From contig JBAUUR010000102.1 in NCBI GenBank assembly GCA_049582805.1, positions 1 to 25,657 on the forward strand: a stretch of 25,657 nt of DNA. The letters run 5' to 3'. Shown here piece after piece: positions 15,871 through 23,536 of this stretch; the stretch's first letter is position 1, and the number at the start of each line of letters is the position of its first letter. The notes below the pieces were generated by a model. That model was not told the DNA's origin. It worked only from the letters and a program-made list of their open reading frames with translations, and did no database searches. Source of the DNA: CAVXFS01 sp049582805. Lineage in GTDB: Bacteria > Pseudomonadota > Gammaproteobacteria > Burkholderiales > Gallionellaceae. A program made the position numbers and the translations under genes.

Positions 15871-16293
15871 TCACTTGGCCACCTGTTTTTCGCGGATTTC
15901 GTCCAGTGTTTTGCAATCAATGCAGAGAGTGGCAGTGGGCCTGGCTTCCAGGCGGCTGAGCCCAATCTCTATCCCGCATTTTTCGCAGTAGCCATACTCG
16001 CCACTGTCTATCTTGGCCATCATTTCATCAATTTTCTTGATCAGCTTGCGTTCCCGATCGCGGTTGCGCAACTCGAGGCTTACATCCGATTCCTGGCTTG
16101 CACGGTCATTGGGGTCCGCAAATACCGTGGCTTCATCCTGCATGGTGTGCACCGTGCGGTCTATGTCTTCGCCCAATCCTAGCTTGATATTGTTCAGTAT
16201 GGCGCGGAAATGATCCAACTGTTTGGGGCTCATGTAAGCTTCCCCTTTTTTTACCTTGTAGGGTGCGATGGGCTTGGTGGCTTGTACCGGCAT
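15871..16293 (-). CDS. dksA: RNA polymerase-binding transcription factor DksA
   Basis: A 140-residue protein that enters the RNA polymerase secondary channel and acts with ppGpp at rRNA and amino-acid promoters. It shows the coiled-coil hairpin with the acidic tip (FADPNDRASQESD). The C4 zinc finger has CEKCG (103/106) and CIDC (124/127), so it is the four-cysteine form. The ATG has GGAGA six nt upstream. A TATAAT box lies 40 bp upstream (16338-16333). The gene is convergent with the response regulator. Confidence 0.95.
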   Translation of the reverse strand: MPVQATKPIAPYKVKKGEAYMSPKQLDHFRAILNNIKLGLGEDIDRTVHTMQDEATVFADPNDRASQESDVSLELRNRDRERKLIKKIDEMMAKIDSGEYGYCEKCGIEIGLSRLEARPTATLCIDCKTLDEIREKQVAK

Positions 16294-16332
16294 TTATCTC
16301 TCCAAAAACGACGAAAAAAAACGACAACAAAA

Positions 16333-16361
16333 ATTATAAAACGCGCCTTAATACCAGAAAC
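16333..16361 (-). promoter_or_regulatory. Candidate dksA promoter
   Basis: Minus-strand TATAAT (16338-16333) preceded at 17 bp by a weak GTTTCT. It lies in an A/T-rich leader 40 bp before the dksA start. Confidence 0.35.
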
Positions 16362-16411
16362 ACTAAGGCATCGCAACATGATTTTTGTTTCAGAAATCAA
16401 TAAGAGATTAT

Positions 16412-16996
16412 TTATATAACGTGAACGCCCTGATTCTTTAACATATTCACCAATAGAATGAGTGGCAGGCCGACCAAAGCATTGGGATCATCGCCCTCCA
16501 TTTTACTGATAAGAGCGATGCCCAATCCCTCCGCTTTCGCACTTCCCGTGCAATGGTATGGTTGCTCCTTGCGCAGATAGGCTTCGACTTCGGCATCGCC
16601 AAGTTCGCGGAAACTGACATGGTTCTCTGCGACTTCGGTCTGAATTTCCCCGGTGCGCGCGTTCAGCAAGGTAAGGGCAGTATAGAAAGTTACTTTTTTG
16701 CCGCTCATGGCATGGAGTTGGCGTGCTGCATTGTCATGGATAAGAGGTTTACCCATTTGTTGTTCACCCAGCAACGCAACCTGATCCGATCCAATGATCA
16801 GGGCATCGGGGAATTGCACTGCCACCTTGAGCGCCTTTTCCCTTGAAAGCCGCCAGGAAGTCGTCCTGGCACTTTCACCCGGAAGCGGGGTTTCGTCCAC
16901 TTGCGGGGCAGCGGTTTGAAATGGAATCTGAAGACGTAGCAGCAATTCACGCCGGTAAGGCGACGTGGAGCCAAGTACAAGCAACTGAGAATTCAA
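16412..16996 (-). CDS. Maf-family nucleotide pyrophosphatase (YceF type)
   Basis: A 194-residue Maf protein that hydrolyses unusual or modified nucleoside triphosphates. It has the family start LVLGSTSPYRRELL, the DETPLPGE segment, the metal-site IIGSDQVA and the CTGSAKAEG motif. Location next to yceD-rpmF-plsX matches YceF, reported to act on 7-methyl-GTP; the substrate here is inferred. The start is TTG at 16996, with AAGGA six nt upstream. The gene is divergent from yceD. Confidence 0.9.
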   Translation of the reverse strand: MNSQLLVLGSTSPYRRELLLRLQIPFQTAAPQVDETPLPGESARTTSWRLSREKALKVAVQFPDALIIGSDQVALLGEQQMGKPLIHDNAARQLHAMSGKKVTFYTALTLLNARTGEIQTEVAENHVSFRELGDAEVEAYLRKEQPYHCTGSAKAEGLGIALISKMEGDDPNALVGLPLILLVNMLKNQGVHVI

Positions 16997-17017
16997 GAAT
17001 ATTCCTTAATCGCAATT

Positions 17018-17046
17018 TTGACAGGTTTATCTGAAATATATATCAT
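17018..17046 (+). promoter_or_regulatory. Strong sigma70 promoter of the yceD-rpmF-plsX-fab cluster
   Basis: TTGACA (17018-17023), 17-bp spacer, TATCAT (17041-17046). The predicted transcript start (about 17053) is only a few bases before the yceD ATG at 17056, so the message may be nearly leaderless. Confidence 0.75.
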
Positions 17047-17055
17047 GCACGCCTC

Positions 17056-17553
17056 ATGTTTGCACGGCATTTCATCGATAGCCTGGATTTTGCCCGACAG
17101 GGAAGGGAATTACGCGGTGAAATTGCTGTAGCCGAAATGCCCAGATTGCAGGATTTGCTGGCCAGCCCCCGGGGGACGGTCAATTATATCGTGCGTGGCA
17201 TGATTGGCAGGGATGGCAATCCGATGCTGGAGGTGGTGGTGGAGGGGTCATGCCAACTGCGTTGCCAGCGCTGCCTGGCTGAAATGAATTATCCGGTAAA
17301 GCTGGTTTCACACCTGTTGCTGGTGCCGAAAAATGAATTCGATGAATTTTTCGATGAAGAAGGCGAGATGGATTGCATCGCAGCTGATGCCCATCTGGAT
17401 GTGCAGGATATGATAGAGGACGAGATACTGTTAAGCCTGCCGTTTGCGCCCAAGCATCCAGCCGGTGTTTGCCAGAATGCTGTGGAAAAATTGAACAGTG
17501 CAGAGAAAAATCCATTTTCGGTTTTGTCTGGACTGAAGATAAGTGATCATTAA
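17056..17553 (+). CDS. yceD: YceD family protein (DUF177)
   Basis: A 165-residue conserved protein encoded before rpmF in most proteobacteria, linked in other bacteria to 23S rRNA accumulation. It shows the beta-proteobacterial start FIDSLDFARQG, the cysteine pair region CQLRCQRCLAEM and the C-terminal signature NPFSVLSGLK. No ribosome site precedes ATG 17056, yet the protein aligns with family starts from about here and a strong promoter lies directly upstream. It is followed by rpmF after 27 bp. Confidence 0.9.
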   Translation: MFARHFIDSLDFARQGRELRGEIAVAEMPRLQDLLASPRGTVNYIVRGMIGRDGNPMLEVVVEGSCQLRCQRCLAEMNYPVKLVSHLLLVPKNEFDEFFDEEGEMDCIAADAHLDVQDMIEDEILLSLPFAPKHPAGVCQNAVEKLNSAEKNPFSVLSGLKISDH

Positions 17554-17580
17554 ATATTTGGTTTTCATTAAGGAGTTGAC

Positions 17581-17760
17581 ATGGCTGTACAGCAGAACAA
17601 GAAATCCCCGTCCAAGCGCGGAATGCATCGTGCCCACGATTTTCTCGCGAGCCCATCCTTGGCAATTGAGCCGGCTACCGGGGAAGCACACTTGCGTCAT
17701 CACATCAGCCCGAGCGGTTATTATCGCGGCAAAAAAATCGTCAAGACCAAAGCTGATTGA
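17581..17760 (+). CDS. rpmF: 50S ribosomal protein L32
   Basis: A 59-residue basic ribosomal protein that begins MAVQQNKKSPSKRGMHRAHD and ends KKIVKTKAD, the standard bacterial L32 layout. The cysteines of the zinc-binding form are absent. AAGGAG lies about six nt before the ATG. It sits in the conserved order yceD-rpmF-plsX. Confidence 0.97.
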   Translation: MAVQQNKKSPSKRGMHRAHDFLASPSLAIEPATGEAHLRHHISPSGYYRGKKIVKTKAD

Positions 17761-17856
17761 TATTGTCCTGAAATTTGGCTGCATCCGGCCTGCGGGATTC
17801 GGGTGCGTATAATTGCATCCAGAGTTCTTTGAACACAGCGTAGCGAGGATCGTCCA

Positions 17857-18894
17857 GTGGATGTCACGATAGCCATTGATGCAATGGGAGGCGATCATGG
17901 GACGCATGTCACCATTCCTGCCGCAATTGAGTATCAACGGCTTCATCCTGGCGATACCATCATACTCGTAGGTTTGACCAATGCCATTGAGGCTGAATTG
18001 AGCGCCTTGGGCGTTTCCGTCGGTCCGTACTTGCGTATTCATCCTGCATCCGAGGTGGTGGGTATGGATGAGTCGCCGCAGCTTGTACTGCGCAGCAAAA
18101 AAGATTCTTCCATGCGTGTCGCCATTGAACTGGTTAAAAATGGCGAGGCGGCCGCCTGTGTCAGCGCGGGTAATACCGGCGCATTGATGGCGACGGCGCG
18201 CTATGTCCTGAAAATGCTGAATGGCATAGACCGGCCGGCTATCGCTTCATTCCTGCCCACGTCCAAAGGACAAGTCTGCATGCTGGATCTCGGGGCCAAT
18301 GTCGACTGCAATGCCGAGCACCTGCTGCAATTCGCCCTGATGGGAACCACTCTGGTCAGCGCCATTGAGCACAAGGAAAATCCCTCTGTGGGTTTGCTCA
18401 ACATCGGCAGCGAAGCGATCAAGGGCAACGAAGTGGTCAAACAGGCTGGAGAGCTGCTGCAGCAAAGCGACCTGAATTTTTACGGCAATGTTGAAGGCAA
18501 TGACATTTTCACGGGCGTGACCGATGTGGTGGTGTGTGACGGGTTTGTCGGAAATGTGTCGCTTAAAACCACAGAAGGTCTTGCCCAAATGCTGGGTGGG
18601 TTCCTGCGCGAAGAATTTGGCCGCAATATATTGGCCAAACTGGCCGGGCTGATCGCGTTGCCGGTGATCAACTCATTCAAGAAGCGGGTCGATCCCCGCC
18701 GCTACAATGGCGCCAGCCTGCTGGGCTTGAAAGGCATTGTGGTGAAAAGCCATGGTTCCGCCGATGTGCTGGCCTTTCGCTGCGCCATTGAGCGAGCGGC
18801 AGAGGAAGCGCGCGGCGGCATGTTGCAGCACATCGGTGAACACATTGAAAAGTGGCATCATGCGCAACAGCAAAAGCCGGTGGAGATTTCCTGA
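17857..18894 (+). CDS. plsX: Phosphate acyltransferase PlsX
   Basis: A 345-residue peripheral membrane enzyme that converts acyl-ACP to acyl-phosphate for phospholipid synthesis. The N-terminus has the family signature IAIDAMGGDHG. SAGNTGALMA and DLGANVDC are also present, as is the conserved DGFVGNVSLKTTEG. The start is GTG at 17857, about 96 bp after rpmF. Its TGA stop overlaps the fabH ATG (TGATG), which indicates translational coupling. Confidence 0.96.
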   Translation: MDVTIAIDAMGGDHGTHVTIPAAIEYQRLHPGDTIILVGLTNAIEAELSALGVSVGPYLRIHPASEVVGMDESPQLVLRSKKDSSMRVAIELVKNGEAAACVSAGNTGALMATARYVLKMLNGIDRPAIASFLPTSKGQVCMLDLGANVDCNAEHLLQFALMGTTLVSAIEHKENPSVGLLNIGSEAIKGNEVVKQAGELLQQSDLNFYGNVEGNDIFTGVTDVVVCDGFVGNVSLKTTEGLAQMLGGFLREEFGRNILAKLAGLIALPVINSFKKRVDPRRYNGASLLGLKGIVVKSHGSADVLAFRCAIERAAEEARGGMLQHIGEHIEKWHHAQQQKPVEIS

Positions 18895-19850
18895 TGTATT
18901 CGAAAATCATCGGCACCGGCAGCTACTTGCCCGCGAAAGTATTGACCAATTTCGACCTTGAGAAGATGGTGGACACTTCTCACGACTGGATTGTGAGTCG
19001 CAGCGGCATAGTCGAGCGCCATGTTGCCGCGGAAGGCGAGCTGACCAGCGACCTCGCGCTGCATGCCAGCCGCAAGGCAATTGAGATGGCAGGGATACGT
19101 GCCGATGAAATTGACCTGGTTATCGTCGCTACCACAACGCCAGACCAGATATTCCCCAGCACTGCCTGCATCCTGCAGGATAAGCTGGGTATCCGGCAGA
19201 GCGCGGCATTCGACGTGCAGGCCGTATGCAGCGGATTTGTATATGCGCTCAACACCGCCGACTTGTACATACGTGGCGGGCAGGCCAAAACCGCACTGGT
19301 GGTGGGAGCGGAGGTGCTGACCCGGTTGCTGGACTGGACCGATCGCGGCACCTGCGTACTGTTCGGCGATGGCGCCGGTGCGGTGGTGCTGCAAGCCAGC
19401 GAGACCCCCGGAATTATGGGTGCGAAATTGCACGCCGATGGGCGTTACCGCGAATTGCTCGAGGCCAACGCACGGATCAACCAGGGCAAGGTCGAAGGCA
19501 CGCCTTTCATGTTCATGGACGGGCAGGGCGTGTTCAAGTTTGCGGTCAAAGTACTGAGCGAAGTGGTCGAAGAATTGCTTGCCGACCTCGGGATGCAGGG
19601 CTCAGACATAGATTGGCTGGTGCCGCATCAGGCCAACATCCGCATCATTGAAGCCACCGCAAAGAAGTTGAAGCTGGACATGAGCCGGGTGGTGCTGACT
19701 GTGGCGCAGCATGGCAACACCTCTGCCGCGTCGATACCGCTGGCGCTCGATGTCGCAGTGCGCGATGGCCGGATCAAGCCGGGAGAACACCTGTTGCTGG
19801 AGGCTGTCGGCGGTGGATTCGTCTGGGGTGCGATATTGCTGCGCTGGTAG
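18894..19850 (+). CDS. fabH: Beta-ketoacyl-ACP synthase III
   Basis: A 318-residue condensing enzyme that starts fatty-acid synthesis from acetyl-CoA and malonyl-ACP. It has the catalytic triad: cysteine 112 (VCSGFVYAL), histidine about 245 (VPHQANIR) and asparagine about 275 (QHGNTSAAS). The ATG at 18894 overlaps the plsX stop, so I reject an upstream in-frame start at 18852. It ends at a 245-bp gap that holds the nested palindrome before fabD. Confidence 0.97.
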   Translation: MYSKIIGTGSYLPAKVLTNFDLEKMVDTSHDWIVSRSGIVERHVAAEGELTSDLALHASRKAIEMAGIRADEIDLVIVATTTPDQIFPSTACILQDKLGIRQSAAFDVQAVCSGFVYALNTADLYIRGGQAKTALVVGAEVLTRLLDWTDRGTCVLFGDGAGAVVLQASETPGIMGAKLHADGRYRELLEANARINQGKVEGTPFMFMDGQGVFKFAVKVLSEVVEELLADLGMQGSDIDWLVPHQANIRIIEATAKKLKLDMSRVVLTVAQHGNTSAASIPLALDVAVRDGRIKPGEHLLLEAVGGGFVWGAILLRW

Positions 19851-19869
19851 CTGAAAGGCAGTGGCCAGT

Positions 19870-20071
19870 CGTAAGACGTAAGTTATTATACATAGCGACA
19901 GAAATCGTAGCGAGCGGGCCGACATTGGGGGAGCCCGGAGCGCAGGCACCGGAATGTACACAGAAGTACATGAGGATGCCGAGCACCGCGCGACGCCAAT
20001 GCCGGTTCGCGCAGTAGATTTATGTCGCTATGTATAGTTAGAACCGCTACGCCATCAACTTACGTCTTACG
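19870..20071. repeat. ~200-bp nested imperfect palindrome (MITE/REP-like element)
   Basis: Outer arms CGTAAGACGTAAGTT (19870-19884) and AACTTACGTCTTACG (20057-20071) are perfect 15-bp inverted repeats. Inner arms 19887-19906 and 20017-20036 match in 19 of 20 bases. The core is a partly self-complementary GC-rich stretch centred on ATGTAC-ACAGAA-GTACAT (19954-19971). No protein is encoded. It splits the otherwise tight fab cluster. It resembles dispersed intergenic repeats I associate with betaproteobacteria, but that is unchecked recall. Confidence 0.75.
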
Positions 20072-20095
20072 TCTATCGACTAACGACTATATTTT

Positions 20096-21028
20096 ATGAC
20101 TAAATTCGCTTTGGTATTTCCCGGCCAGGGATCGCAATCGCGCGGAATGATGAACGGCTATGCTGATTATCCGGTGGTGCGCGAAACTTTCGCCGAAGCA
20201 TCCGAAGTGCTGAAACAGGATTTGTGGCAACTGGCGGCCTTGGGTGAGGATGCCCAACTGAATGCCACTGTCAACACGCAGCCCCTGATGCTGACCGCCG
20301 GGTTGGCAGTGTTTCGTGCCTGGCAGTCGGTGAATGGACCTGCGCCCACAGTGTTGGCTGGACACAGCCTGGGCGAATACACCGCGCTGGTGGCGGCAGG
20401 TGCGCTTGCCTTTACCGATGCGCTGCCGTTGGTGCGCTACCGTGCCGAATGCATGCAGCAGGCCGTGCCGGAAGGAACAGGCGGCATCGCTGCGATTCTC
20501 GGCCTGGATGACGACAGCGTACGCGCGGTGTGCAGCGAAGCCGCACATAATGAAGTGCTGGAGGCGGTAAATTTCAATTCGCCCGGACAAGTGGTGATTG
20601 CCGGCAATCGCTCAGCAGTCGAGCGCGGCATGGAACTGGCCAAGGCAAAAGGCGCGAAACGCGCGATCATGCTGCCGATGAGCGTACCCTCCCATTGCAG
20701 CCTGCTCAAGGGCGCGGCTGAAAAATTGCGCGATTACCTGAGCCATGTCAGTGTCCAGCCTCCGTCCATTCCGGTGCTGCATAATGCCGATGTGCGTAGC
20801 TATAAGGATACTGGTGCTATCAAGGATGCATTGGTGCGGCAACTTTATTCTCCCGTGCGGTGGGTGGAAACCGTGGTGGAATTCGGCAGACTGGGCATAA
20901 CTCATAATGTGGAATGCGCCCCGGGCAAGGCATTGGCGGGTCTGAACAAGCGCATAGATCCAGCGCAACAATCCTTGTCGCTGCACGACGGGACGGCAAT
21001 TCACGCTGCGCTCACGGCGCTGGCCTGA
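20096..21028 (+). CDS. fabD: Malonyl-CoA:ACP transacylase
   Basis: A 310-residue enzyme that loads malonyl groups onto acyl carrier protein. The oxyanion motif FPGQGSQ is at 8-14 and the nucleophile serine 91 is in GHSLGEY. The malonate-binding arginine lies in LVRYRAECMQ and the catalytic histidine in VPSHCSLL. ATG 20096 follows the palindromic element directly, with no good ribosome site seen, so its translation or promoter may differ from the upstream genes. fabG follows after about 56 bp. Confidence 0.97.
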   Translation: MTKFALVFPGQGSQSRGMMNGYADYPVVRETFAEASEVLKQDLWQLAALGEDAQLNATVNTQPLMLTAGLAVFRAWQSVNGPAPTVLAGHSLGEYTALVAAGALAFTDALPLVRYRAECMQQAVPEGTGGIAAILGLDDDSVRAVCSEAAHNEVLEAVNFNSPGQVVIAGNRSAVERGMELAKAKGAKRAIMLPMSVPSHCSLLKGAAEKLRDYLSHVSVQPPSIPVLHNADVRSYKDTGAIKDALVRQLYSPVRWVETVVEFGRLGITHNVECAPGKALAGLNKRIDPAQQSLSLHDGTAIHAALTALA

Positions 21029-21084
21029 AGCGAAATCTTCCTTTCCGACCGAAGGATGAATTTGAAATTATTATTGGGGGGAAC

Positions 21085-21828
21085 TTGAGTCTGAGCGGAC
21101 AAATCGCTCTGGTTACTGGCGCCAGCCGCGGGATAGGGCAGGGCATCGCGCTGGAACTGGGCAAGCAGGGCGCAACCGTGATCGGTACCGCAACTTCCGA
21201 TCGGGGTGCACAGGCTATCAGCGAATATCTTGCTGCTGCGGGTATCAAAGGCTGTGGCATGGTGCTGAACGTAAACGATGTCACCCAGCTTGAACAGATG
21301 CTTGCCGAGATACGCAAACAATATGGTGAGATCTCGATTCTGGTGAATAATGCCGGCATCACCCGCGACAACTTGCTGGCACGCATGAGCGACGAAGAAT
21401 GGGACGACGTGCTGGCGACCAATCTGAAATCGGTGTTCCGTCTCAGCCGCGCGGTGCTGCGTGCCATGATGAAGGCGCGCCATGGCCGCATCATCAACAT
21501 TTCCTCGGTCGTGGGCAGCATGGGTAATCCCGGGCAAGCCAACTATGCTGCGTCCAAAGCGGGTATGGTGGGCTTCACCAAGTCTCTCGCGCTGGAGATC
21601 GGCAGCCGCAACATAACCGTCAATTGCGTCGCTCCCGGTTTCATCGAAACTGACATGACCCTTGCACTGAGCGAAGAACAGCGCGCCAAACTGATCGAGC
21701 ATGTGCCGTTGAAACGCTTGGGTCAGGTTGCGGACATTGCCGCCGCAGTTGCCTTCCTGGCAGGGCCTGGCGCGGCCTACATCACCGGAACGACCCTTCA
21801 TGTCAACGGCGGAATGTACATGGAGTGA
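21085..21828 (+). CDS. fabG: 3-oxoacyl-ACP reductase
   Basis: A 247-residue NADPH-dependent short-chain dehydrogenase of fatty-acid elongation. It has the cofactor motif TGASRGIGQG (about 11-20), NNAG (about 88-91) and the catalytic serine, tyrosine 154 and lysine 158 (ISSVVG, YAASK). It ends in the usual ITGTTLHVNGGMYM. The start is a TTG at 21085 after a G-rich GGGGGG site; no ATG fits, and the open frame upstream belongs to fabD. In most relatives acpP follows; here a tRNA and foreign genes follow instead. Confidence 0.95.
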   Translation: MSLSGQIALVTGASRGIGQGIALELGKQGATVIGTATSDRGAQAISEYLAAAGIKGCGMVLNVNDVTQLEQMLAEIRKQYGEISILVNNAGITRDNLLARMSDEEWDDVLATNLKSVFRLSRAVLRAMMKARHGRIINISSVVGSMGNPGQANYAASKAGMVGFTKSLALEIGSRNITVNCVAPGFIETDMTLALSEEQRAKLIEHVPLKRLGQVADIAAAVAFLAGPGAAYITGTTLHVNGGMYME

Positions 21829-21837
21829 TCTGATAAT

Positions 21838-21865
21838 TTGACAATCAGGCGGATTCACTTAAAAT
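21838..21865 (+). promoter_or_regulatory. tRNA-Lys promoter
   Basis: TTGACA (21838-21843), 16-bp spacer, TAAAAT (21860-21865), then a GC-rich discriminator. It is placed 20 bp before the tRNA and begins ten bases after the fabG stop. Confidence 0.8.
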
Positions 21866-21885
21866 TCGCCCTTCGGTTTTATCCT

Positions 21886-21961
21886 GGGTCGTTAGCTCAG
21901 CTGGTAGAGCAGTGGACTCTTAATCCATTGGTCGAGTGTTCGAATCACTCACGGCCCACCA
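21886..21961 (+). tRNA. tRNA-Lys (anticodon CTT)
   Basis: A 76-nt cloverleaf with an encoded CCA end. The acceptor GGGTCGT pairs with ACGGCCC (one G-T pair). The D-arm contains TAGCTCAGCTGGTAGAGC. The anticodon loop is CTCTTAA, giving CTT, which reads AAG. The T-loop is TTCGAAT. Its 3' part is a usual target for integrating elements, and hicA and phage genes begin 150 bp beyond. Confidence 0.95.
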
Positions 21962-22065
21962 AATAAACAAAGAGTTAAAGTAACTATTCAAACCTAGTCA
22001 TGTAGAGAAATAAGCAATAAATAAGCAGTTGGAGAGCATCGCTGTGCTTTAAATAAATTTCCAAG

Positions 22066-22088
22066 TTGTAACTATTTATCAGTTACAA
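22066..22088. promoter_or_regulatory. Operator-like palindrome before hicA
   Basis: Perfect inverted repeat TTGTAACT-ATTTATC-AGTTACAA, 23 bp before the hicA ATG, with TACAAT embedded as a possible -10. A ribbon-helix-helix antitoxin such as the downstream HicB would be expected to bind such a site. Confidence 0.65.
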
Positions 22089-22111
22089 TCCTGAACGGAT
22101 CGGTAAGTCCT

Positions 22112-22369
22112 ATGTCGAAGCACCAGAAAAATTTAACGAAGCTGTGTGCAACGCCGACACCTGCTGATATCAAATGGGATGAACTTACCGGGGTATTAAA
22201 ATATTTGGGCTATGAACTGAAGAGCGGAAGCGGTTCAGGACGGAAGTTCTATCACGAAGGGAAAAACGCTTTGATTATTTGTCATCAGCCTCATCCATCA
22301 CCGGATGTCGACAAGGGTTGTGTTGCGGATGTTGTGGAACACCTAAGGACTTACAAATTTATTCAATAG
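22112..22369 (+). CDS. hicA: HicA-type mRNA interferase toxin
   Basis: An 85-residue protein with the HicA double-stranded-RNA-binding-like fold. It includes WDELTGVLKYLGYELKSG, then GSGRKFYHEGKNAL and the HQPHPSP segment. The catalytic histidine of HicA toxins lies at the position of FYHEG. HicA cleaves mRNA when HicB is lost. It is slightly longer than the roughly 60-residue minimal HicA, with an N-terminal extension. The ribosome site is weak. The antitoxin gene starts seven bp later. Confidence 0.88.
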   Translation: MSKHQKNLTKLCATPTPADIKWDELTGVLKYLGYELKSGSGSGRKFYHEGKNALIICHQPHPSPDVDKGCVADVVEHLRTYKFIQ

Positions 22370-22376
22370 AGGCATC

Positions 22377-22904
22377 GTGGACATTCTGAAATACAAAGAT
22401 TACGAAGGCACCGCCGAATTGGATATGACGCGGGGTATTTGCCGAGGGAAGATTTTGTTTATCAATGATTTGGTGACTTACGAATCTGCATTGCCTGCAG
22501 AATTACAAAAGGAATTTGAATCTGCAGTTGATGACTATATTGAAACTTGCGCGACTCTAGGTCGAGAACCACAAAAGCCATTAAAAGGGCAATTCAACGT
22601 TCGCATTCCTCCAGCCTTACATAAAGCCGCGACACTCCGCGCATCAACAGACAATATTTCTCTTAATGAAGTAGTAGTGCGAGCGCTAGAATTATTTATC
22701 AATGCTCGAGTGGATATTAATCAGAATAATTTTTTCGTTAGCTATGGTGAACTTCAGAGATTTGACACTCTGGCCGGCAGCGAAAGCCGCCAAGTACTTG
22801 GTTCGGCATGGTCTGGTGCTCCGGTAGTAAATGTTGCACCAGTTAATAATATTGGGACTGCAAGCTTAGGGACAGGAGGTCTACGTGCAGCACGCGGCCA
22901 CTAA
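22377..22904 (+). CDS. hicB: HicB-family antitoxin with C-terminal extension
   Basis: A 175-residue protein. The N-terminal HicB fold (YEGTAELD, CRGKILFINDLVTYES, SAVDDYIETC) is followed by a ribbon-helix-helix segment (FNVRIPPALHKAATLRAS, NISLNEVVVRALELF) at about 78-115 that should bind DNA. About 60 residues of unknown function follow, ending in a glycine/alanine-rich tail. It neutralises HicA and probably represses the operon through the upstream palindrome. The start is GTG at 22377 with AGAGG four nt upstream. The next gene overlaps its 3' end by 20 bp. Confidence 0.88.
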   Translation: MDILKYKDYEGTAELDMTRGICRGKILFINDLVTYESALPAELQKEFESAVDDYIETCATLGREPQKPLKGQFNVRIPPALHKAATLRASTDNISLNEVVVRALELFINARVDINQNNFFVSYGELQRFDTLAGSESRQVLGSAWSGAPVVNVAPVNNIGTASLGTGGLRAARGH

Positions 22905-23202
22905 TCCTCTACCACCAGAAGTTATAGGTTCGTATGACCTTCGGGAAATTACAACGCTTCTTATCAAGCACGTTGGATTGCACGAAGGCCTCTACAATTT
23001 AACCTTTGAGTTTCAAATTGCTGTTGGCGCAATGGGGCCAACTCCAGAACAAAGCCTTCCGGGTGCATTGTTTGGAATTAGGGGGGTTGGGCTTATGAAA
23101 GCCGACAAGGTGGGGCCGCATTCGGTGGATGCGGCAGAGGTTAATCCTGTGGAAAAACCGAGCAAGCAAAAAGGAACCGCTTCAAAAACGTCTGCAAAAT
23201 AA
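22885..23202 (+). CDS. Conserved-looking third gene of the hicAB operon
   Basis: A 105-residue protein of unknown function. Its middle (DLREITTLLIKHVGLHEGLY, then FEFQIAVGAMGPTPE) looks like a folded domain, and the C-terminus (PSKQKGTASKTSAK) is basic and low in complexity. A strong AGGAGG five nt before GTG 22885 sits inside the end of hicB, so the two are translated together. I recall similar proteins beside HicB genes but cannot verify it. It might stabilise or modify the toxin-antitoxin pair. Confidence 0.7.
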   Translation: MQHAATNPLPPEVIGSYDLREITTLLIKHVGLHEGLYNLTFEFQIAVGAMGPTPEQSLPGALFGIRGVGLMKADKVGPHSVDAAEVNPVEKPSKQKGTASKTSAK

Positions 23203-23219
23203 GATTGCAAGCTGAACCA

Positions 23220-23410
23220 CTACCCGTTACTGCTGCTGTCGCTTGATAGATCAATCGCCGACCGCGGATCAATCCCCTCCGCAATGGCCGACAATGCGGC
23301 TTTAACCATCCTCTTACGGATTTCAACCTCGGCGGCCTGCGCAGCCCCTGGTGTGCGAGATTGTTAATTGCGCTCTGGACTGCGCGTGGTAGTTTCAGTT
23401 GCTCATCCAT
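23220..23410 (-). pseudogene. Frameshifted small phage gene
   Basis: On the minus strand ATG 23410 (AAGG five nt upstream) opens MDEQLKLPRAVQSAINNLAHQ. The sensible continuation GAAQAAEVEIRKRMVKAALS and IDPRSAIDLSSDSSSNG, with a TAG at 23222, lies in another frame. The switch is near 23340-23365, close to a run of four G/C bases (23345-23348). Joined, the product would be about 62 residues. It follows the terminase small subunit gene. It could be a real one-base mutation or an assembly error. Confidence 0.5.
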
Positions 23411-23536
23411 ACTTGCCTTTCCTGCGCGCGAGCACGCGGATGCGTACACAACAATTCTGAGTTAACGTTTGTTCGGTGGGCCAAGCCGGTCTTGGTCGGA
23501 ATTGTCGGCCACTGGCGCCTATCCCCCCGATGGCTA

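Noticed and set aside
21930..21961. tRNA-Lys 3' end as one att site with a second copy in the window
   Set aside because: I found no repeat of this stretch further right in the window; the other end could lie outside.
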